Source: Lentisalinibacter orientalis
GTDB lineage: Bacteria; Pseudomonadota; Gammaproteobacteria; Steroidobacterales; Woeseiaceae
NCBI RefSeq assembly: GCF_040706535.1
Contig: NZ_JAPDRJ010000006.1
Span: forward strand, 206,020-270,019
DNA: 64,000 bases
Direction of reading: 5' to 3'
The notes beneath the pieces were generated by a model. That model was given only the letters and a program-made list of their open reading frames with translations. It had not been told where the DNA came from and did no database searches. Shown here in pieces: positions 58,778 to 64,000 of this stretch (positions are counted from its first letter, which is position 1; the number at the start of each line of letters is the position of its first letter). The position numbers and the translations under genes were made by a program.

Positions 58778-60526
58778 ATGCCACGAATGACTCCCAGTGA
58801 AGCTTTCGTCGAGACTCTGGTTGCGAATGGAGTTACCGATGTATTTGGCATCGTCGGCTCGGCCTACATGGATGTCTTGGATATTTTCCCAGCCGCCGGT
58901 ATCCGGTTCATTCCCACGGTGCATGAGCAGGGCTCGGCGCACATGGCGGACGGCTACGCCCGGGTGAGCGGTCGCCACGGCGTCTGCATCGCGCAGAATG
59001 GCCCGGGTGTCACGAATTTCGTTACGGCGATCGCCGCAGCCTACTGGGCGCATACGCCGGTCGTTGCTATCACACCGCAGACGGGCGCGAACAGTATCGG
59101 TCTCGGGGGCTTTCAGGAAACCGACCAGCTGCCCATCTTCTCGGAAATCACGAAGTTCCAGGGCCATGTCAACGGCCAGGGGCGCATGGCGGAGATCGCC
59201 GGACGCTGCTTCGACAGGGCCATGCAGGAGAACGGGCCGGCGCAACTAAACATCCCGAGAGATCTCTTCTACGGGGACATAGACGTGGAGATCCCCCAGC
59301 CGGTCCGGATCGAGCGTGGTCCAGGTGGGAGCCGGAGCCTCAAAGAAGCCGCGGAACTGTTGGCCGGAGCCGAATTCCCTGTGATCCTGTCCGGCGGCGG
59401 CGTCGTCATGGGCGATGCCATGGATCCGTGCATCGAGCTCGCAGAGTATCTTGGCGCGCCGGTAGTCAACTCCTACCTGCACAACGATTCGTTCCCTGCG
59501 AGCCATCCACTATGGTGTGGACCGTTGGGCTATCAGGGTTCGAAAGCCGGCATGAAACTCATCTCCGATGCAGACGTGGTCCTGGCGCTTGGCTCGAGGC
59601 TCGGCCCGTTTGGGACGCTGCCTCAGCACGGGCTGGATTACTGGCCGAAGGACGCGAAGATAATCCAGATCGACTGCGATCAGCGTATGCTCGGACTGGT
59701 GAAGCCGATCTCCGTGGGCATCTGCGGTGACGCGGGGGCGGCGGCGACCGAACTCCTCGCGCGGCTGAGAGAGCGGGAGGACGTGGCCGCTCTCGGCTCG
59801 AAAGCTCAGCGGGCGGAGCGCATTCGCGCTGAGAAGGCGGCCTGGGAAGAGGAACTGGATGCCTGGACGGAGGAGCGCGACCCTTGGAGCCAGGAGGTCA
59901 TGGCCGACAGCCCGTACCTGCATCCCCGCCAGGTCCTGCGCGAGCTGGAGCGTGCGATGCCGGCCGATGCCATGGTATCGACCGACATCGGCAACATCTG
60001 CTCTGTCTCGAACAGCTATCTGCGTTTCGACAGACCGAAGAGCTTCTTCGCCGCGATGAGTTTTGGCAACTGCGGCTATGCGTTCCCAGTCATCATGGGA
60101 GCCAAGGTCGCAGCGCCCGACCGTCCGGCCGTCGCTTACGTGGGTGACGGCGCCTGGGGTATGTCACTGATGGAGACGCTAACCTGCGTGCGCGAGGGAA
60201 TCCCGGTTACGCCGGTGGTCTTCCACAACAAGCAGTGGGGCGCTGAGAAGAAGAACCAGGTGGATTTCTACAGCCAGCGCTTTCTCGGCAGTAACCTGGA
60301 GAACCCCAGTTTCGCGGAGATCGCGAAGGCGATGGGAGCGGAGGGTGTCGTCGTGGAGCGGCTGGACGACGTCGGAGATGCCTTCAGCGCGGCCTGCGCC
60401 GCACAGAAGGAAGGCAAGACGACCGTCCTCGAGGTCATGGTGACCCGGGAACTTGGCGACCCGTTCCGGCGCGATGCGTTGTCGAAGCCGGTGCGCTACC
60501 TCGAGAAGTACAAAGACTACGTCTAG
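58778..60526 (+). CDS. xsc: Sulfoacetaldehyde acetyltransferase
   Basis: The 582-residue thiamine-diphosphate enzyme fits Xsc in length and motifs: TPSEAFVETLVANGVTDVFG, IVGSAYMDVLDIFPAAGIRF, GVCIAQNGPGVTNFVTAIAA, YWAHTPVVAITPQTGANSIG and LGGFQETDQLPIFSEI. A later part has HPLWCGPLGYQGSKAGMKLI, and the ThDP motif is YVGDGAWGMSLMETLTCVRE. Xsc converts sulfoacetaldehyde and phosphate to acetyl phosphate and sulfite. ATG 58778, with GGAGGT nearby, was preferred to an upstream ATG. Pta is encoded 3 kb away and would complete the route to acetyl-CoA. Confidence 0.88.
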   Translation: MPRMTPSEAFVETLVANGVTDVFGIVGSAYMDVLDIFPAAGIRFIPTVHEQGSAHMADGYARVSGRHGVCIAQNGPGVTNFVTAIAAAYWAHTPVVAITPQTGANSIGLGGFQETDQLPIFSEITKFQGHVNGQGRMAEIAGRCFDRAMQENGPAQLNIPRDLFYGDIDVEIPQPVRIERGPGGSRSLKEAAELLAGAEFPVILSGGGVVMGDAMDPCIELAEYLGAPVVNSYLHNDSFPASHPLWCGPLGYQGSKAGMKLISDADVVLALGSRLGPFGTLPQHGLDYWPKDAKIIQIDCDQRMLGLVKPISVGICGDAGAAATELLARLREREDVAALGSKAQRAERIRAEKAAWEEELDAWTEERDPWSQEVMADSPYLHPRQVLRELERAMPADAMVSTDIGNICSVSNSYLRFDRPKSFFAAMSFGNCGYAFPVIMGAKVAAPDRPAVAYVGDGAWGMSLMETLTCVREGIPVTPVVFHNKQWGAEKKNQVDFYSQRFLGSNLENPSFAEIAKAMGAEGVVVERLDDVGDAFSAACAAQKEGKTTVLEVMVTRELGDPFRRDALSKPVRYLEKYKDYV

Positions 60527-60814
60527 GGAGTCTCGTAGACGGTACCTCGGTCCCGCGGCGCATGATCTCAGTACTCGCGTACGGCCTTGAACTCCACGTC
60601 GGCAACCTCCAAATGGGATCTCGCCGCATCCAGGATCATGACACTTTCGGCGATTCGTCCCAAGCTGCACGGGCACCGCGCACGTCCTGGTCGGCAGCCG
60701 TTTCCTAATACGGAACGGTGAGCTCGTGGGGAAAGAACTCAGAGCTACCCGGGCGGACGCATCCTGCGGTAGCGGCTTGCGCTGACATCCCGTCGGAAGT
60801 GGGAAAGTGCGGCG
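60527..60814. other. 288-base gap; possible gene relic
   Basis: On the minus strand bases 60,570-60,690 read in one frame to a stop as ESVMILDAARSHLEVADVEF and KAVREY. This may be the C-terminal relic of a lost gene. No start or ribosome site supports a complete gene. Confidence 0.35.
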
Positions 60815-62128
60815 CTAGACGAGGATCTCGTTAAACGCCGCTCGGGCGGATGCCGCTGCGCCTTCCGTCCCGATGGTGCCGGGCGGTGTGGCGCCGTCAC
60901 CGACGTTATACAGATTTCGGATCGGTGTGGATACCGGCATCATGCGTCCGGCCCAGCGATGCATTCCCGGACCCTGTCCCGAGTGCCGGGCCTTGACCAA
61001 AAATTGTGCATTCCCGAGCTGCCCGGGGAAGTTGGCCTCCAGCTCGGTGATGGTCGTAGCCAGATCTTTCTTCAGGTCGGTCTTTGCCGCGTGACGCGGA
61101 GCGCCGTAGGCCGTGTGCAAGAACTTGCCCGGAGGCGCCAGCTCCGGCGATATGATCGATGGTATCTCAAGGTAGATTAGATTGCGGCAATTTCCAAAAA
61201 CCAAGCTTCCATCGAATCCCTCGATGAGTGGCTCGTTGGTGACGAATGAGACATGTAGGATGGGTGCCTCGTGTGGCCATGCGTCAAGCCGCGCCAAGTA
61301 ACCCTGATCAAATTGCCCGCGACCCCCGGCCAGTTTGATGGTGCGGTCCGGACCGGTATTGGAGAGCACGAATTCAGCATCTACCGTCTCGCTAGGCCCG
61401 CCCTTAGTCTTGAGCATGGCACCGGTGACACGCCCATCACGGCTGAGTATGGCTTGACAAGTCGTATGTCGACGGATCTCCGCACCGCGCGCTTCGATGG
61501 CGGCGGCCAGCGTCTCCATCAAGGTGCCGTTACCGTGCTGTGCCAGACCGAAACGACTGCCACGACTGCTATATTTCAGGAACCGGAAGAACTCCCCCGC
61601 CGGAATCTCATGCAGGTTGGTGCCCATCAGGGCTGCACAGAATCCTTGAAACAGCCCTTTCACGGCGGCATTGTCCGTGTGGCTGTCAAGCCAGTCACGG
61701 AAGGTTGACCTGTCGTCGGGGATGTCCGCGAGCGCGTTTCGGAATTTGGCGAACAGCTGCCCAGCCTTATTGCTGTCACCTTCGAAAGCAAATTCGAGCA
61801 TGCCAAGTAGACCACCGCCGGTCTCGGGCAGATCATAGTCGCCGTGCCCGAGGCGGTAGCGCATGCGGCCTGTTGTCTCGACCATTTCCATTTCGGCTCC
61901 CACAGCTGTGAAAGCTTCTCGGATCGCGCTCTTCTCTCCCATCGGAATCATGATTGCGCCGGTGGTTACCGTATAGGGGCCACGCTGACGATGGGAACAC
62001 CTGCCCCCTATGTGCTGCGACTTCTCTATGACCAGAACTTTCATCCCGGCGGCAGTGAGCCGGGCCGCTGCGCACATTCCGCCCATGCCGGCGCCCACTA
62101 CAATCGCATCGAATCTTTTACTCGCCAT
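60815..62128 (-). CDS. FAD-dependent oxidoreductase (phytoene desaturase/amine oxidase-like)
   Basis: The 437-residue flavoprotein has the dinucleotide-binding start FDAIVVGAGMGGMCAAARLT, followed by LVIEKSQHIGGRCSHRQRGP typical of CrtI/amine-oxidase-like proteins, and the C-terminal FAD motif RNLYNVGDGATPPGTIGTEG. It should oxidise an amine or saturated bond. It lies 26 bases ahead of no other minus gene's start: the SDR gene upstream ends at 62155, so the two are probably one transcript. Confidence 0.85.
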   Translation of the reverse strand: MASKRFDAIVVGAGMGGMCAAARLTAAGMKVLVIEKSQHIGGRCSHRQRGPYTVTTGAIMIPMGEKSAIREAFTAVGAEMEMVETTGRMRYRLGHGDYDLPETGGGLLGMLEFAFEGDSNKAGQLFAKFRNALADIPDDRSTFRDWLDSHTDNAAVKGLFQGFCAALMGTNLHEIPAGEFFRFLKYSSRGSRFGLAQHGNGTLMETLAAAIEARGAEIRRHTTCQAILSRDGRVTGAMLKTKGGPSETVDAEFVLSNTGPDRTIKLAGGRGQFDQGYLARLDAWPHEAPILHVSFVTNEPLIEGFDGSLVFGNCRNLIYLEIPSIISPELAPPGKFLHTAYGAPRHAAKTDLKKDLATTITELEANFPGQLGNAQFLVKARHSGQGPGMHRWAGRMMPVSTPIRNLYNVGDGATPPGTIGTEGAAASARAAFNEILV

Positions 62129-62154
62129 ATCGGTCTAAGGAGCTTTCGTACAGT

Positions 62155-63141
62155 CTAGGCGCCCGGACGCGCTGCCGCCGCAGGTTCCTGTTCAAGTTCG
62201 CGTTGCAGATAATCGACGAGCTCCGTTTCGGTGCAGAGCGGGTTCCGAGTGTGCTCGAAGATATGGGTCTCCCTGGGTTTCCGATCGAACCAAATCGCCT
62301 CTTCGGGCGGGATTTCCGGACGTTCTGCAGCGAGCCAGAGAGCGGTATCGCCTCCCTGCAGTGGGCTCCGCAGTAGCACATTCTGGATCTTCCAGAAGAC
62401 CGGTAGTGAGAATTTGACGCCGGGCGTTTTCGACCAGCCAGGGTGGGTCACGTAGCAGCGCAGGCCGTGGTCGCCGTACTTTCGGTTCCAGTAATTGGTC
62501 AGCGCCACCTGTGCGCGCTTGTGGAAGCCGTAGGCGACCTTCCCGCTGTAGCTCTCCGGGTCGAGCGTGTTCAAACCCTTGATGGACAAGGGCACGTTAT
62601 ACATGCCCCCCGACGACATGTTGACGATCGTGGCATCGTCAGCGAACAGTTGGGCGTTCAGCAGACCCTCCGTGAGCTGGAAATGGCTCAGGAGATTGGT
62701 TACGAAGCTTTTCTCCCTGCCCTCATCCGTGAGTTCGTGTTCGTTCAACAATACCCCTACGTTATTCATCAGAACGTTGATCTTCTTCCCTTCGGAGATC
62801 AGCCGGTCCAATAGCTTTTGGGTTTCACGCTGCAAGGACATATCCGTGGTCACTTCGGTGATGCGCTGCGCCGCATCGTTGGGGAGCTCGGCCACGGCAT
62901 CACGGAGTTTCTCCGGCCGGCGTGCTACAGCCAGCACCTCTGCGCCGGCCCTCGCGGCTGTATGCATGATGGCTTTGCCAATCCCCGCGTTGGCCCCGGT
63001 AACAACCCAGTACTGGCCCGAGAAATCCCAGGGCCGCGACGAGCCCCAGGGTAATCCCCGCGCGTAATACCCGATCTTGGTGTAGTTGGGTGTGAATCGT
63101 CCGTAGAAGTTTGCGATTTTCAGAAGGGTTGCCGTGTCCAT
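62155..63141 (-). CDS. SDR-family oxidoreductase (DHRS12-like)
   Basis: The 328-residue SDR has a 40-residue N-terminal extension, then YWVVTGANAGIGKAIMHTAA (cofactor glycine motif), INVLMNNVGVLLNEHELTDE, IVNMSSGGMYNVPLSIKG and the catalytic YxxxK in KVAYGFHKRAQVALTNYWNR. Active-site residues are intact. GGAG stands before the ATG. The C-terminal tail (QRELEQEPAAAARPGA) is low complexity. The family includes dehydrogenases for lipids and steroids; the substrate is not known here. Confidence 0.87.
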   Translation of the reverse strand: MDTATLLKIANFYGRFTPNYTKIGYYARGLPWGSSRPWDFSGQYWVVTGANAGIGKAIMHTAARAGAEVLAVARRPEKLRDAVAELPNDAAQRITEVTTDMSLQRETQKLLDRLISEGKKINVLMNNVGVLLNEHELTDEGREKSFVTNLLSHFQLTEGLLNAQLFADDATIVNMSSGGMYNVPLSIKGLNTLDPESYSGKVAYGFHKRAQVALTNYWNRKYGDHGLRCYVTHPGWSKTPGVKFSLPVFWKIQNVLLRSPLQGGDTALWLAAERPEIPPEEAIWFDRKPRETHIFEHTRNPLCTETELVDYLQRELEQEPAAAARPGA

Positions 63142-63291
63142 CGAGTACTCCGCTTAACTTGCAGAATCGAACCTAGATTACTGCGCTGATCACACTGCCG
63201 TCAACCGCCAGTTGACGGCCATCTGACTGCTGGCTAAAGTTGGGTTGCTCTATGAAAGTAACCGCGAGCGCCGTCGGGGGAGAGTCTGCAC

Positions 63292-64000
63292 ATGAGCGGC
63301 GAGCACGAAGAGATCCGACCGCCCTGGTTCGATCCGCGCATGCCGGACCGGGACGACTGCGTCCTGAAAGGCCTGCTGGACAGCCGGGCGGAGCGCTGTC
63401 CCGATCGCCGGGTCGCCCTGTTCGAGGACGGCACCGAGTGGACCTACGCGGAGTGCCGCCGCGAGGTCCGTGACACGGCCGCCGGGCTGCAGGCCCTCGG
63501 CGTCGGCCGCGGCGACCCGGTCATCGCCTGGCTGCCGAACGGCCGGGACATCGTCCGGGTGTGGTTCGCCGCCAATTACCTCGGCGCCATCTACGTGCCG
63601 CTGAACACGGCCTACCGGGGCGGCGTGCTGGAACATGCCGTCAACCTCACCGGCGCGCGGATCATGGTCACTCATCCGGACCTGGTCGAACGGCTGCAAG
63701 GGCTGACGCTCGAGAGCCTCGAGCAGGTGGTCTTGTCGGGCGGCGAGGTGCCCGCGGACCGGCCCGGTCTGCGCTTCCACGGCGCGGGCGCGCTGAACGG
63801 CGACGGCGAGGCCTTCGACGACTCCGCCGTGATCGAGCCCTGGGACATCCAGAGCGTCATCTACACCTCGGGCACCACCGGCCCGTCGAAGGGCGTGCTG
63901 TCGCCCTACCTGCAGCTCTATACGACGGCGGTCATCAACTACCGGATGGAGGACGGCGACGCCATCCTGGTGAACCTGCCGATGTTCCATGTCGGCGGCA
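63292..64000 (+). CDS. AMP-dependent acyl-CoA synthetase, N-terminal part
   Basis: The gene runs off the window. The 236 visible residues start at MSGEHEEIRPPWFDPRMPDR, eight bases after GGGGGAGAG. They cover the N-terminal adenylate-forming domain, including WTYAECRREVRDTAAGLQAL, LGAIYVPLNTAYRGGVLEHA and the P-loop-like motif VIYTSGTTGPSKGVLSPY. MFHVGG is the last sequence seen. It activates a carboxylic acid as the CoA thioester. It is divergent from the SDR gene. Confidence 0.9.
   Translation, partial: MSGEHEEIRPPWFDPRMPDRDDCVLKGLLDSRAERCPDRRVALFEDGTEWTYAECRREVRDTAAGLQALGVGRGDPVIAWLPNGRDIVRVWFAANYLGAIYVPLNTAYRGGVLEHAVNLTGARIMVTHPDLVERLQGLTLESLEQVVLSGGEVPADRPGLRFHGAGALNGDGEAFDDSAVIEPWDIQSVIYTSGTTGPSKGVLSPYLQLYTTAVINYRMEDGDAILVNLPMFHVGG

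Overview
The window reads as a high-G+C proteobacterial chromosome, most likely gammaproteobacterial. The signs are a PA2778/PA2779 pair, a SYLF lipoprotein, AsmA, RimK, a TonB-dependent receptor, lipoboxes and dense co-directional operons. No rRNA, tRNA or CRISPR array was recognised. The species cannot be named from the sequence alone.

Bases 1-12,200 look like resident chromosome rich in envelope and stress functions: a peptidase/PA2779 pair, three Crp/Fnr paralogues within 7 kb, a SYLF lipoprotein, a PAS-PAS-GGDEF diguanylate cyclase, a sortase beside a protein ending in an LPATA sorting signal, small membrane proteins, a RimK fused to a TrkA-C-like domain, and AsmA.

Bases 12,200-35,700 are an accessory island with visibly lower G+C and many small orphan genes. 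It carries two toxin-antitoxin pairs, an Rhs toxin fragment with a linked immunity candidate, a nearly complete IS3-family element that abuts and truncates the Rhs gene, and at least four copies plus one shorter piece of a repeat up to about 440 bp long. Between about 25.1 and 32.7 kb (probably continuing to 34.5 kb, with decayed sites near 20.4 and 20.9 kb) single small genes alternate with a repeat of about 65 bp in a strict one-gene, one-site layout. Site orientation always matches gene orientation. The repeat is an imperfect hyphenated inverted repeat resembling the architecture of integron attC sites, but it lacks a recognisable attC core. A short tyrosine recombinase sits at the junction. 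Two near-identical cassettes lie 5 kb apart in opposite orientation, and their homology stops inside the repeats on both sides. I regard this as the best candidate for an undescribed system: an integron-like cassette array with its own site and recombinase. Cassette cargo includes an orphan EctC-like cupin, an orphan barstar-like inhibitor and many small membrane proteins.

Bases 32,700-64,000 are a catabolic and transport region. A crotonase is divergent from a TetR regulator across a clear operator. A class III aminotransferase, two HyuB and one HyuA hydantoinase subunits, two related MFS transporters, a PhyH dioxygenase, SDRs, SnoaL-like proteins, an old-yellow-enzyme homologue, a citrate-synthase-family enzyme, a phosphotriesterase-family hydrolase and a TonB receptor follow. 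Xsc (sulfoacetaldehyde acetyltransferase) and Pta (phosphotransacetylase) give a route from sulfoacetaldehyde through acetyl phosphate to acetyl-CoA. The aminotransferase could supply sulfoacetaldehyde from taurine. The parent substrate is unknown; a taurine-containing amide is an inference. The window ends inside an acyl-CoA synthetase gene.
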